A DNA stretch of 64,000 nucleotides, from positions 29,347,493 through 29,411,492 of the forward strand of contig OY821793.1 in the NCBI GenBank assembly GCA_963682175.1, written 5' to 3'. This document shows positions 32,488-44,372 of this stretch, in pieces; positions within the stretch are counted from its first letter, which is position 1, and every line of letters begins with the position of its first letter. The notes beneath the pieces were generated by a model, which had not been told where the DNA came from, made no database searches, and saw nothing but the letters and a program-made list of their open reading frames with translations. The position numbers and the translations under genes were made by a program. The stretch comes from Triglochin maritima. Its lineage: Eukaryota > Streptophyta > Magnoliopsida > Alismatales > Juncaginaceae.

Positions 32488-33070
32488 GAGAGCGGTCGAC
32501 GGTAGGCCGTTTCGGCTCGTAGGACCTGCACAACAGCATCTGAACTATAAACGGTCGACCGGTGTTTTGGTTCGGTCGACCGGTTATAGTGTATTTGGGG
32601 CAGAATCCCTCGCACCGGTCGAACGATGCCTTTTTGGGCGGTCGACCGGTTGTGCAATTTTAGCGAGAGAAAACGTCCTGGGTATTTTCGGTCGAACGGG
32701 ACCCCTTTGCCGGTCGACCGAAAGTACTGTTGAAGGTCGGTTGGGGGCGTTGACCATCTAAACGGTCGACCGCTCGTTGACTTCGTCCGACCGACGTTTA
32801 AGTTAACTTAATGTCCGGTCGACCGGAAGTGTGGTTTCGGTCGACCGTAAAGTGTGGACTGTTGGTAAATCTTACTGGTGATTTTCGGTCGACCGTGAGT
32901 GTTGGGTCGGTCGACCGTTGGTGTTTGGTTTGCGAAAACGTTTTCTTACTGGGGCTTTTCGGTCGACCGGGCCCCCTTTGCCGGTCGACCGATTGGCAGG
33001 TTTTTCGGTTGGGCCAGTTCTCTAGGTGAGGATCGGTCGACCGATTAACAGTTTTCGTTCGACCGTTTCT
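32488..33070. repeat. CGGTCGACCG array in family 2 solo LTR
   Basis: About 18 copies or near-copies of the palindrome CGGTCGACCG are spaced irregularly (roughly 15-60 bp), with unrelated sequence between. In this LTR the array lies downstream of the TATA box and so would be transcribed. Confidence 0.85.
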
Positions 33071-33239
33071 GCTGTTTTTGGCAGATTCGTGGTTTTATGA
33101 GTACACTTGACGGCGCCTCGTCTCTCCGGCCTCACGGGGGGCAACGGCACTGACTGGCGCCTGATGGTTGGGTGCTCATACGCTTGAAAGCGGCTCGTCT
33201 CTCCGCCCTTTTGGGCAACGGCACGGACTGTCGCCCGAT

Positions 33240-33497
33240 AGTGGTATGAGTAGCGTGCGTTGTGGGGTTGGGGTGAGAAGACCCTTGAGACCTGGTTGTG
33301 TGTTGTGGGGTTGGGGTGAGAGGACCCTTGAGACCCGTGGCCGAGGATTTTCCGGCGGTGCCGTGTGTGCACGTGTGTGTTGTGGGGTTGGGGTGAGAGG
33401 ACCCTTGAGACCCGGTTGTGTGGCCGTGACTGTACCGGCGGTGCCGTGTGTGCACATGTGTGTTGGTGGGTTGGGGTGAGAGGACCCCTGAGACCGG
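33240..33497. repeat. Minisatellite in family 2 solo LTR
   Basis: Four copies of a core containing GGGGTTGGGGTGAGAGGACC and then CTTGAGACC occur, with variable spacers including CCGGCGGTGCCGTGTGTGCA (twice). Confidence 0.8.
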
Positions 33498-33763
33498 ATC
33501 GTGTCTGTTGTACTATTCATTATTCATTTCATATTTCATTATTGTTCATATATGTGTTAGGGTTTGGCATACTGGGTTTCCTTCTGGAAACTCAGGCATT
33601 TATTGTTTGCTTTCAGGCCGTGAGCAGCGTTAGGGGGGGTGGTGACTGCGGAGGAGAGCTCTGGGACAGATCCTGCTTTCCCCTCCTTTTGAGGTTGTTG
33701 TGATTACGTTGTACATTTTATCTTATGGTTTTTGATGTAATCACCTCTTGTTGTAAACTCAGA

Positions 33764-33768
<5 letters not shown>

Positions 33769-33802
<34 letters not shown>
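33769..33802. repeat. (TA)n microsatellite
   Basis: A run of alternating TA near the 3' end of the family 2 solo LTR. Confidence 0.9.
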
Positions 33803-33804
<2 letters not shown>

Positions 33805-34468
33805 GTTGGTGCACCTGGTGTATTTTCTTGGTAATGTCCTCCGTTGTTTGTATGTTTAAAATTTTAAATTTTCTGCTGTTCGAGTACGTTACAATAGACA
33901 TGGTAACTACAGGTTAACGAAGATTGGTTTGCATTGCCTGGGATTTTGCTGACATTATATATTCTCACATATTATGAAGACTGAAGGATATAGTGCATTC
34001 ATTCCCAAAAAGGTGAATATCAAAGAAATTTCAAACTCAGATTGTGAAGTTCAACACAAGGTAAATGATCCCCTCAACTCAATTACCTCCATGGAAATAG
34101 AGACATCCATGCCCAAGAAACTTAATGAAGAGCCAGTTGTCGGTGGTGGAGGTTGTGGCCCCAATTGTGGTGGTAAATGTGGGAATGCTCCAACTAATAT
34201 TATCAGTAAGCCAGAGAATAAGCAGAGCAGTGGCTACGGAACTGCTTGCGGTGGTAGCGGTTGTGGGAATAGCATAAAGGAAAGTGGTCGCGAGGCAAGT
34301 GGATGTGAGGGAGGCTGTGGTGGTGGTGGTTGTGGAGGTGGCTGTGGAAATGGAGCAAATGCAAGTGGGTGTGGAGGAGGCTGTGGTGGTGGTTGCGGAA
34401 ACAAAGTGAAGGCAAGTGGTTGTGGAGGTGGCTGCAGCGGTGGTTGTGGAAATTTGATAAAAAGCTAA

Positions 34469-35671
34469 AAGTTGGTCGTGTAAATGGCTTAATGCTTGCT
34501 TGTGTTACCTCTATAGATAAGTGACTCGGGTCGTCTGTGCTTTGCTTGTGTTATGCGTTCCTGCGTTTGCAAGTGTGTATTAGTATTATAGTATAGTTTT
34601 TGTGTGTTAAGGTTTTATTGCTATCTTCTTATGTCTATTGTTATTTAACCGACAACATCTTGACAAGCAACAAGTGAATCTTATTTGATCTGAAAAATGA
34701 TTGTCTCACATTTTTAGTTTCTTCTTTTTAGATAGATATTCATGATGCTATCTTCTCTTTGGTTCCAAGCATTCAAATGTTCACCACTTAGCAACATTAA
34801 ATTTACAGCTTGCTAGAGGTGTAGAAGTGTTTGTTGCAGATGGCGTGACATTCTGTTAAAAACTGAATATACAAACCTAGTAAGCTAGTAGTAGTATTTC
34901 TCTCATTGGGCATACTATTTTGTTAATTAAGTTTGTTGGGTTTGATTTGAGGAGATGATCTTTTTGTTATTCATGCAAAATTTGGCTTCTTAGTATCGTA
35001 TTATTAGTCACATTTCATTGAGGACATAGTATAAACTATCAAGGGGTTCATACTCGATGTTTATTTCATTTGGTTTATGATTTGCTATAAATGCACACAT
35101 ATGCATGCATGCATGCATACACGTCGCATATCAAATAAATATTAATCTTTAACTTGCAGCAACCATCCGCTCACTTCAGAATGACCTAACTCAGAAGTTA
35201 CATGTTCAAATTCTAGCTACTAGTTTCTTCTTCCAAACTTGTGTGTCTACGTTCGTTTCACGATACTAATGCTTTTGGAAAATAATAATAATAACACTAA
35301 TATAAATTTGTGTAGTTGCCTCCTTCATGTCGAAGAATCACAAATATTCCATGGTACGCTTTGTTGTCCGATGTATTTGCATATATATTGCTGTCATTGT
35401 CAAGATTATACATAAACAAATTAAGGCCTGGGCCCCCTATTGTTTGTTGTGTTCCTTTTGCATATGTCTGTTTGCTACTTTGCGGTTGTGTGTCTGTTTG
35501 CTGTTGTATTAGCAAGGCATGCAGACAGATTCTTCTGCAACTACATTTTCTCTTGAAAGCAGCCCCCTCTTCTTTAATATATGTTCTATTAACCACATAT
35601 ATAACTTGTTCACACCTACCGGTTAATACTTTAGCTTCAGCAAAGAAGAGGAAGAACAAGAGTATTGAAGA
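34469..35671. other. Intergenic between GRDP-1 and threonine aldolase
   Basis: The 3' flank of GRDP-1 is followed by AT-rich sequence with a short TGCA repeat (about 35102-35118). The CT- and A-rich leader of the aldolase gene lies at about 35560-35671. I see no other gene. Confidence 0.45.
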
Positions 35672-38600
35672 ATGGCGAATAGTAAGAGAATGGTGGACCT
35701 CCGATCGGACACAGTGACAAAACCCACAGAAGCAATGCAGACTGCAATGGTCACAGCCGACGTGGACGACGATGTCCTCTCTCACGACCCCACTGCCCAC
35801 TGCCTCGAGGCAGAGATGGCCTCCGTCTTCGGAAAAGAGGCGTCCCTATTCGTGCCTTCGGGCACGATGGGGAATCTCATATCGGTTATGGTCCACTGTG
35901 AGGTGAGGGGAAGCGAGGTCATTCTCGGGGACAACTCCCACATCCATGTCTACGAGAATGGAGGCATCTCGGTTATTGGAGGTGTGCACCCCAAGACCGT
36001 CCCCAATAACAGTGATGGAACGATGGAACTTTCTCTCATTGAGGCCGCAATTCGTGATCCGGAGGAGCAGCTTTACTACCCAACCACCAGGCTTATCTGC
36101 TTGGAGAACACACATGCCAAGTTAGTTAGTCACAAAAATCTCTCTTCATTTGCTTCTTTCATTTTTCTTCTTCTTATTCTTGCCCTTGTGTTTATGTTTT
36201 GTTTTCCTCAAAGTATTAGTATCCTACTAACAAGTTGGATGTAAACACATAAATTTCGAAGAAAAATGTAATTGGGAGAATAGGAAAATTTTAGATGTGA
36301 AGTTGAGAATGAAGTCACTGTTGGGATTCAAACATGTTATCTGGTTGAATTTATTTTTAAGTGACCAGCAGAGTTATCTCAATATGTTGTGTGTTGTGTA
36401 TGTCCTAAATAAACAATTCATGCATCTAACTTTTGTTTTTGTCTTTCCTAAGCTTCATCGTAGTTTGTTTGATTAGATTCAATTACAAATAAAATGATGT
36501 GTCGTCCATCCTTGCTGGAGATTTAGAAGCCTCTGATAAATATTTATTGTTCTTTTCATGATCGCATCATTGAGGGTAATGTCAAGAAAACACTGTCCCC
36601 ACACTTTTGGATTCAAGCACTGGTCTTTGCATATTTGCCTTTATTTGAAGAAAGATACCATAGAATGCTACTATGGTAATATTTTGCGCTCCATCAAAGT
36701 TATGTAACTGACTGGTAACGCCATATATACAAATATTCTATTTAACATCATTTGTATTTTGTCCTTAACCCGTTAAAATTAATTGATTTGTACTAGGATT
36801 TACACATGTATCACCAGTGAGCCTTAGCATGACCATCTTCAATGAACTAGTTTAATTTCAATTATCCAATATGACATCATTGTTAGTTGCTATGCCTCCA
36901 TCATTAATGATATATAATTTTATGCTTTTGGTTGCTCGGTAGTGATTGTCTTGGCTTGTCGTGAATTGCAGTTGTGGTGGAAGGTGCATTTCAGCTGAAT
37001 ACACTGATAAAGTAGGAGAAATAGCCAAAAAGCATGGGCTGAAGCTTCATATAGATGGTGCTCGCATCTTTAATGCTTCTGTTGTAAGTCAACTTAGATG
37101 ATAATATGGCGCAGAGCTGGAAAATAAAGGGAGAAATTGAGATTGAATTAAATCCAAGCGCCAACCCAACAACAATTATTTAAAAGTCACATGTTACCAA
37201 ATATTATGTGAGACATTCTTCAAAGTCTAATGCACCACAATAGACACTAGATCCTTCCTAATTTGGGAGATAGGAAGCTGCAAGGAAACTACCATATAAA
37301 GAAGGAAACTTACCTAAATTTGAACTTGTCAGGAACTGCCAAGGAAATAAGAATAATCCCATATATATATATATATTATATTTTAGCTTGAGTATTAGTT
37401 TAGTTTCTATTAATGTATTAGGAAAGTTAGTAGTCTATATAAGAGTGTCATATCATATGTACCAAGAGGGGACAGTTGAAGTTTGATGTCATTGTTTTAG
37501 TTGTAGTAGTTCTATTATCAATTTAAAAAATCATCTTCTTCCAAACCTTGTCTCTTGTTTCAACTTTTAAATATTTGCCCGAATGAAATTTCTTCAGATA
37601 ACGAGACCGCATTCGGTGAATTTAGAAGGACGACCGGAGACTTGAGATCCGGCGTCATAATATTTGATGTGCAGAGTTCATTTTTATCATCTTGTAAATT
37701 CCTTTTAAACCTTCTATGAAATATAATCTCTTGAAGTTGCATAACCTCCCAACTTTTTTTGTATATATTCATAGCCCACTGACTTCTTATTTTTTCTCTT
37801 ATGTTAGAGAAATGTCAAAATTATAATTCTGAAACTAGTCTTAGCAGCTAAATTGTATTTTTGTAGAAAATGCAATAAAATTTGATTTTCTTCTCTGCTT
37901 TTTTATTTTAAATTTCAGACACCAAAACCAGTCCTACCATCTCTGGATCCAACAATTTCACTAAAATCAGCACAGTGAATATGTGCAGTTTCATCGTTTT
38001 TAAGATTATGAACAAATTTGTTGTTTTCAAAAATATGCCAGGCAATGGGAATTCCTGTTGATAGACTCGTTCGAGCTGCTGATTCAATTTCGGTATGTCA
38101 GGACCATTGCAGTTGTATTGCCGACCTCTTTCAATTTCTTGATTAATGTCTCTCTATTCATTTTCCAATTGGGATTTGTTCGTTACATTGTCTCTGTAAC
38201 CCACTACTGGTAAAATTAGCCTTTGCATTTTTTGTATCCAAGGTCTGTATGTCAAAAGGCTTGGGGGCTCCAGTTGGATCAGTCATCGTGGGCTCAAAAG
38301 ACTTCATTATCAAGGTACTCAATCCGTTTATTCAAAAAAAAAAGGTACTCAATTTGACAAACCACTAGTATTTATACTGGAAAGAAAAAATTGAGTTATG
38401 TTTAACTTTTGCAGGCCAGGAAGCTTAGGAAAACGTTAGGTGGTGGGATGAGACAGGTTGGTGTTCTTTGTGCTGCAGCTCATGTCGCTCTACGTGATAA
38501 TGTCAACAAACTTGAAGATGATCACAAGAATGCCAAGTTTCTCGCAGGTTTTTGTTAATTTGTTAAACTGTGTCCATATAGATGCAGAGAATTCATTGCA

Positions 38601-39377
38601 TTCTATCTTGATACTGCAGAATTTATTAATGCTTTCAAGTTTGCATGATGAATGAGCATTGTCGTTTATTACATGGATAAGTATAGATGGTCAAGTCTGA
38701 CACTTGGGTGTTTCTCTTTGTTCAGATGGTTTAAACCAAATAAAAGGACTAACTGTTGATATGGCTTCCGTAGAAACAAATATGGTCGGTGCTGATAGTT
38801 CACGGAATGTAGTTAAAAGTTGAAACATTTTTTTTGGAGAAAAGCTTCTTGTAATTTTGTCTTCCTATGATTGTAGGTATTCTTTGAGATCAACGAAAAG
38901 GAGATAAATATCACGCCAGAAAAGTTCTGCAAGATCCTGGAACAGCACTCCATACTGGCGATGCCAGCAAGCTTGACCAGGTTAGTTTCCCAAAATGAAC
39001 TGGTTTACTGCTTAAAACTTCTAATTGCCATTTAGATGTGAAATATTACTAGATATATTTGACACGCTCTTTGTTTCAGTATTAGACTTGTGCTTCATCA
39101 CCAAATTTGTGAAAACGATGTACGCTACGTGCTGTCCATCATCAAGGTGAATAATTGATTCACAGAAAATTCCAATACGAATGTCATATTTTTCCTTTTG
39201 GTGCTGGGAATTTTTAGCTTCGCTGGTGCTCAAGTTGCAAGCTCTTGTTTTCAGCAAATCCTAGATGAAGTCCCAGTGGCAAATAGTGCAACACATGAGA
39301 GCTCGTTGGCATCATCAAAGAAAACATGTAATGATGCACCTGCTTCGACTCCACACAATCGCCGCAGGAATGATTGA
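35672..39377 (+). CDS. L-threonine aldolase (PLP-dependent), intact
   Basis: Nine exons join in frame to 389 residues: 35672-36120, 36972-37083, 38042-38092, 38243-38314, 38415-38547, 38726-38784, 38877-38980, 39080-39146 and 39255-39377. All borders are GT..AG. It starts [18 protein letters not shown]; that RSDTVTKPT segment is the family's N-terminal signature. Other landmarks are [39 protein letters not shown] and [13 protein letters not shown], where Lys209 should hold pyridoxal phosphate. The enzyme splits threonine or allo-threonine to glycine and acetaldehyde. The C-terminal 30 residues ([12 protein letters not shown] onward) look species-specific. No lesion is seen. Confidence 0.95.
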
Positions 39378-40450
39378 ATTGAGAATCTGACATGTGGTGC
39401 TACGTGATTGGAGCGAGGATGATAGCCAAGATTGAGTTCTTCGAATCATAAAGTAGTTAGCCTTCCTGGATGGTGGTTAAGTATCATGATTGTACTTTGT
39501 TTATGCCTATAAATAAGAGGTGAGATCATTGTAATGAATCATTCTAGTAATAAGATTGGAATTTGTGTTCTATGTTTTCATCGGGAGTGTTTCTGCCCCT
39601 CGAAATGCAAGGTTATGTACTATTGTTTGTAGTCATGTTTTGACTTATCACAATCATTCCCACAATATCTGATTCACAACTCTCCGATCAACTAAGCAGA
39701 TACTTATGCAAGCGGTGTACCTCAACTGGTGGTACCAAGTGAAATATGCTTTGAGGTCACTGGTTTGAATCCAAGTGGAGATATTTGTTTATGTTTAATT
39801 TCAATGTACTATACAAATTCTAGAAGAAGAAAAACTAAGCTATGATACGTAAACACAGTACTTTTTAAGGGTAATTACGTTTTACATTGGTAACATGATA
39901 CCTACTCAATCACATGCTAATCAAATATGATTTAAAGCCATAATAATAAATCCAACCACGTTCAAGTACAGAAAACAAAATTAACAGCCAGCTCTATTAG
40001 TATAAGTATGAGTCTGTGAGGCCATAAGCACTCGGACCTCCCTATTGCCATCAAACACTATTTGGTTTTCTATGTTTACGTATGCTTCCTAGTTAGAAGA
40101 GATGAAGATATCATAGTCGTATATTTATTGGTGCATGGTTGCCCTTTCAACTCTATTAGATCTTGAATGTTTCCTTTAAAACAAAAGAAAGTTGATGTAA
40201 TCCGATGAGGATAAGAAAGAGAAACGTAACTATTATTCTTAACTCAAATAGAAACATCATTGCTTCTTGTTTAATTAATCTCAAGTCATTTAATTTCGAA
40301 TTTATTATTTTCCCCCATTTAGCTACTAGTATTGGCCTTCTTTTACTTTTGTCATTCAATCTGCAAGTTAACATTCTGTTCTTCTTCTAATATAGTACAC
40401 GTAACCAAAACATTGAACGAGGAAATGTTCTCAAAATGCTTCATGTTGAC
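39378..40450. other. Intergenic downstream of threonine aldolase
   Basis: The probable 3' untranslated region and a polyadenylation region are near 39480-39570 (AATAAGATT). Beyond this lies AT-rich sequence with no gene or clear repeat. Confidence 0.45.
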
Positions 40451-40829
40451 TGTAATATCCTCAACACAGCGGAAAATTTAAAATTTTAATAACACACGAT
40501 CAACAGAGGATATTACGCAAATAAGGAAAACAGGTGCACCAACATATATATAATATATATATGAACATCAAAGTATTTCAAAAGTTGTGATTACATCAAA
40601 AGAATATACAACGAATGCAGTAATCACTCGACCTCAATTGAGAGAAAGCTGGATCCGGTAGCGGTGCTCCTCTCCTCGGTCACCACCCCCTATCGTCGAT
40701 CACGGCCTGAAAGTAAACATGCAACAATGCCTAAATTTCCAGAAGGAAACCCCGTATGCCAAACTCTACAATGCATGAAATGAAAGACACCCTAGCATGC
40801 AATTCTACAAACAAGAAAAACATCTCAAC

Positions 40830-41325
40830 AGGCTGGGCTCCAGGATTTTTTCACCCAACCACAGCACACACCACCGTTACGGGGCTCCAGGGTTTTTTCA
40901 CCCAACCACCGCAACACACACCCGTCGTCAAGCTGGGCTCCAGGTCTTTTTCAACCAACCGCAACTACCACGACACGACCAAGGGCTCTAGGTCTTTTTC
41001 AACCAACCCAAACGTCCAAGGGCTCCAGGTCTTTTTCAACCAACCCTTAACACGCAGTCCCTGCTCAGGCTCCAGGCCTCTTTCAGCCAACCTGAACGCA
41101 CTACGGAGCTCCAGGTATTTTTCAACCAACCCCGCACAGACTAGCTGAGCTCCAGGTCTTTTTCAACCAACCGCAGCTCTCACACAGTTACGGGGCTCCA
41201 GGTCTTTTTCAACCAACCGCCGCAATACCACAATTCTAAGCTGGGCTCCAGGTCTTTTTCAGCTAACCCAAGCTTTCACACAGTTACGGGGCTCCAGGTC
41301 ATTTTCAACCAACCACCGCAACTCT
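40830..41325. repeat. Minisatellite in family 2 solo LTR (GGGCTCCAGG unit)
   Basis: About ten copies of GGGCTCCAGGTCTTTTTCAA plus CCAACC occur, separated by 10-35 bp variable spacers. It occupies the same LTR position as the minisatellite at 33240-33497, with a diverged unit. Confidence 0.85.
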
Positions 41326-41424
41326 CGTGCATCCTAGCACACTTGCCGGAAGAACATCGGCACCACAACTCGCCCCACACGGACGACCACAACAACCACA
41401 CCTCCATAGTGCAAAACTGGACAC

Positions 41425-42112
41425 AAACGGTCGTCCGAACCAAAAGTCCTGGTCGACCGAATCAAGCAAATATAGGGCAATCGCCTTGACCGACACTCTC
41501 TCGGTCGACCGATTCCCACCAACAAAACTCGTTCGGTCGAACCAAAGTCAAGGGCGGTCGACCGTTTAGATGGTCAACTCCCAGGTTCAACGAACAAAAC
41601 GACCAATCGCTCGAACGGCAAAGGGACCCCGTTTGACCGAAAGTCACCAGGGAAAAATCCCTCAACTCCACAACGAATTTGGTCGAACCCCCTAGCACTC
41701 TCGGTCGACCGAATCCCACCAGGGAATAATCCCTCACTTGCACCACGAATCCGGTCGAACGCTCGAGCACTCTCGGTCGACCGAATTCCACCAGAGCGTT
41801 CCCCACGCTCAACATCAAGTCCGGTCGACCGAAACCACCTTCAGTCGAACCGACCACTATTCTCACTTAAGTCACGGTCGGACGAAGTCAATGAGCGGTC
41901 GACCGTTTGGATGGTCAACGCCCCCAACCGACCTATGACAATGCACACGGTCGAATGACAATTGGGACTCGTTCGACCGAATCTCACCATGCTTGCCTCC
42001 CAAGCACAATCGGTCGACCGCCCCTGGGGCATCGTTCGACCGATGTGAGGCAGAACCCAAATTCTCTTCACGAACGGTCGACCGTTTGCACCAACCGGTC
42101 GACCGATCAGGC
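41425..42112. repeat. CGGTCGACCG array in family 2 solo LTR (reverse copy)
   Basis: Roughly 20 copies or near-copies of CGGTCGACCG occur; several are mutated to GTTCGACCG or CGGTCGAACG. Relative to the LTR's own orientation they are downstream of the TATA box. Confidence 0.82.
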
Positions 42113-43621
42113 AGTGAAATCTGTTGCACGTTTACTTACGACGACCCGGAAGGCCTACCGTCGACTTCCAAATACTCACACTACTTAAGTGAGCGAGCTT
42201 GACATACCTGAAGGTTTGAAGAAACCTTTGAAGAACCACGACGACACCTCCACGAGCACGCCTCTTCAAAACACGATCCATCGACGAACTCGCGTCCAAC
42301 CCACGATCAACTCCTCCTCGACGATCCACTGCCACAACTTCACCTCTGACAACCTCCACCAACCAACCACGACCACATAACACGAGTAAGGTCGAGGGAG
42401 AGAAACCAAAACGAGAAACCAACGATATGAGCTACCAACCAACCAACTCACCTCTACCACGAACGGCTCCGAACTCCACTCGCCGGAGATCACCTTCTCG
42501 CCGGAGCACCGACTGTGGGGAGAGAGAGAAACGTGAGAACTGAGAGAGAGACGTGAGAGAAGAGAGAGAGAACTCAACCCACCATAAATATCTCCTCCAA
42601 TCCAATCCTCACCACTCATCTCATCTCCAATCCATCTTCAATCTCAACCGTTCATCTCATCTCCTCCTAATCACCACCTAAACATCATTAAACTCAATTA
42701 GGATTAGGATTAGGCTCAAGATCCCACATTCACACTTGTGTTAATTTAATCTTTTTGAGTCATAAGCCTGCATTAAACATAAGTTGTTTCGGAACATATG
42801 ATTTTTCGATGGTTATGATGATCCGATTCAGGTATAAGAATTTCTGGCTTCCTCTCCTTGCCAAACATGGTGAATCTAGTAACATCACTGATGGTCCTCT
42901 GGTTGTCCCTCTTGATTGTGAATGGATATGGCACTGCCATCTTAATCCGGTATATCGCAAGAGCCAAAAAACATGTTCATTTTTTTTGATTTTATTTTGT
43001 TTTGTGGGAAATATAGTCTTAGATTGCACAATATGGAAATATGAAATTGTACCCATTACCTCTCTCCTACGTTCATGGATTTTCTACACATCTGTGCTCG
43101 ATTCACGCGCGTATTGTTAATTGTGATTGTTTTCAGACACAATTCCTTGATAGTCGGGGCGTTGAATCCACAACTGCAATGATCGATGTATCATCAATTG
43201 AAAAATTATGGGGTCAAATGTACCCCAATGAGCCTTTTGAACTTGATTACGACATCGAGTGCTTTGGTGATGAGACTCATTAGCCGCCAAAAATTTCAGC
43301 TATGATTTGGTTGCTGCTGTTGGAAGACAGAGCTCCTTTTATTACCAGGTTCGAAAAAAATGATTACATAAATATATGTCATTAGGATGCGCAAAGGTGG
43401 TTGTTTTCTTGTATAATTTTTTAAACACATTAATTTTCTAAAGTCTCATACTAATCGGTACTTATGCCTTTGGGACTCAAAGATCATATTTACTAAAATG
43501 GCCAAAATAATAATTGTTCACTTGAACTTAAAACAAACTATTTCCTTTTGTCTTGTTTTTATTACATTTTGTATGTTTACTTTTCTCTTCTTTCATTATA
43601 TTTACCAAAAATATCAATATA

Positions 43622-44309
43622 TGTTGTTGTTTACCTTGAATAAGTGATTAAAGTATTAGGACAGAAAAATAGACGATCGGTCGACCGGAAGGAGTGTTTC
43701 GGTCGACCGGATGTGTGTTAGATTGTCCAGCAAAGTGCCTGTTACGGTCAACCGGATGTGTGTTAGATTGTCCAGCAAAGTGTTTTTCGGTCGACCGGTA
43801 CTTAAATTTCGGTCGACCGGTAAAAGCTCGTTCGCGATACGGTTATAGGATCGGTCGACCGAAACACCCGTTCGGTCGACCGTTTGGACCCAGTTCTGCC
43901 CATGTTTTGCATATTTCTCCACGTGATTTTGGTGCAATTAATACTTGTTTAGGCCTGCTATATAAAGGCAATTTCGTCCCCCTTTGTTTAAGGTTAATTC
44001 CTATTTGTCCACTTTTGCATTCTTGAGAGAAAAGAGAGAGAGAACATCATTGTGATTCGTTTGGAGAGATTTGAGCCGGGTATTTCGTCGGTTCGTTCGC
44101 GTCTCCTGTAAGCATCTCTTGTAATATGTTTCTCTATAGTGGATTTGAGTTGTGTCGTCTGTGGTTTTTCCCGCATTGGGTTTCCACGTTAAATCTTGCG
44201 TGTTTTGTGTGGTTTGGATTTTGGATTTGCGTTTGGTTCTCAAGTTTAGCCGATTGGATTTGTTGTTTCTATTCCGCTGCGTATTTGGGATTGGTTTTAA
44301 TTCCTAACA
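43622..44309 (+). repeat. 5' LTR of the Copia element (688 bp)
   Basis: TG...CA ends. A TATA box (CTATATAAAGG, about 43957) lies downstream of seven CGGTCGACCG-type palindromes (43676-43890). The 3' LTR is 855 bp because its palindrome array is longer, partly offset by a small deletion near its 3' end. Confidence 0.94.
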
Positions 44310-44311
44310 AC

Positions 44312-44323
44312 TGGTATCAGAGC
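44312..44323 (+). other. Primer binding site (initiator tRNA-Met)
   Basis: TGGTATCAGAGC, two bases after the 5' LTR, is the standard primer site of Copia elements of this type. Confidence 0.92.
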
Positions 44324-44372
44324 TTTTGGTCCAAATTTTGGGGATTTTTCATCGATCTTTTGTCAAGTACTC

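Larger units (their letters stand above)
32103..33893 (+). mobile_element. Solo LTR, family 2, in the last intron of GRDP-1
   Basis: The sequence runs TGTAATATCC...GAGTACGTTACA, 1791 bp, with a perfect 5 bp target duplication ATAGA on both sides (32098-32102 and 33894-33898). A TATA box (GTATATAAGG, about 32196) sets the plus orientation. CT runs follow, then a CGGTCGACCG array, a minisatellite and a (TA)n run. No internal domain is attached. Confidence 0.88.
31866..34468 (+). pseudogene. GRDP-1, last exons, frameshifted, with Cys/Gly-rich tail
   Basis: Exon 31866-32033 (acceptor AGCAG, donor AAG|GTATAG) encodes LFPGRKLDFQP, then RDFITVVAFSASHPYGKAAA. The final exon starts at 33913 (CTACAG) with VNEDWFALPGILL. 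About 45 bp in, the frame slips by one base relative to the second copy, and the continuation reads MKTEGYSAFIPKK from 33974. The tail, 34138-34468, is made of repeats such as GGCGGGGCGGGCGN, typical of the glycine-rich end of GRDP proteins. The intervening intron (32034-33912) contains a solo LTR. Together with the exon at 18647 this is one gene interrupted by transposons; the exons corresponding to 51651-52493 of the second copy are missing. Confidence 0.8.
40451..42728 (-). mobile_element. Solo LTR, family 2, reverse orientation
   Basis: On minus it runs TGTGGGATCTTGAGCC...GAGGATATTACA, 2278 bp. It matches the solo LTR at 32103-33893 over both ends (for example the GAAAATTTAAAATTTTAA stretch near the 3' end). 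The flanks TTGAC and TTCAC form a 5 bp duplication with one change. A TATA box (GATATTTATGG on minus, about 42590) lies upstream of the palindrome array. It sits about 100 bp before the first visible exon of GRDP-2. Confidence 0.82.

Noticed and set aside
33022..33520. Pro/Thr/His-rich minus-strand frames resembling a repeat protein
   Set aside because: They are products of the minisatellite in the solo LTR and occur in more than one frame.
32444..33703. Several open frames with RSTG, GRP and VDR repeats (also at 22.5-23.1, 41.3-42.2, 43.7-44.0, 46.8-47.3 and 49.9-50.5 kb)
   Set aside because: These arise from translating the CGGTCGACCG palindrome arrays and minisatellites in LTRs. The palindromes are read as similar peptides in several frames and on both strands, so they are not genes.
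33974..34468. The Cys/Gly-rich frame as a separate metallothionein-like gene
   Set aside because: The preceding exon sequence, acceptor and order match the last exon of GRDP; it is the GRDP tail read after a one-base slip.
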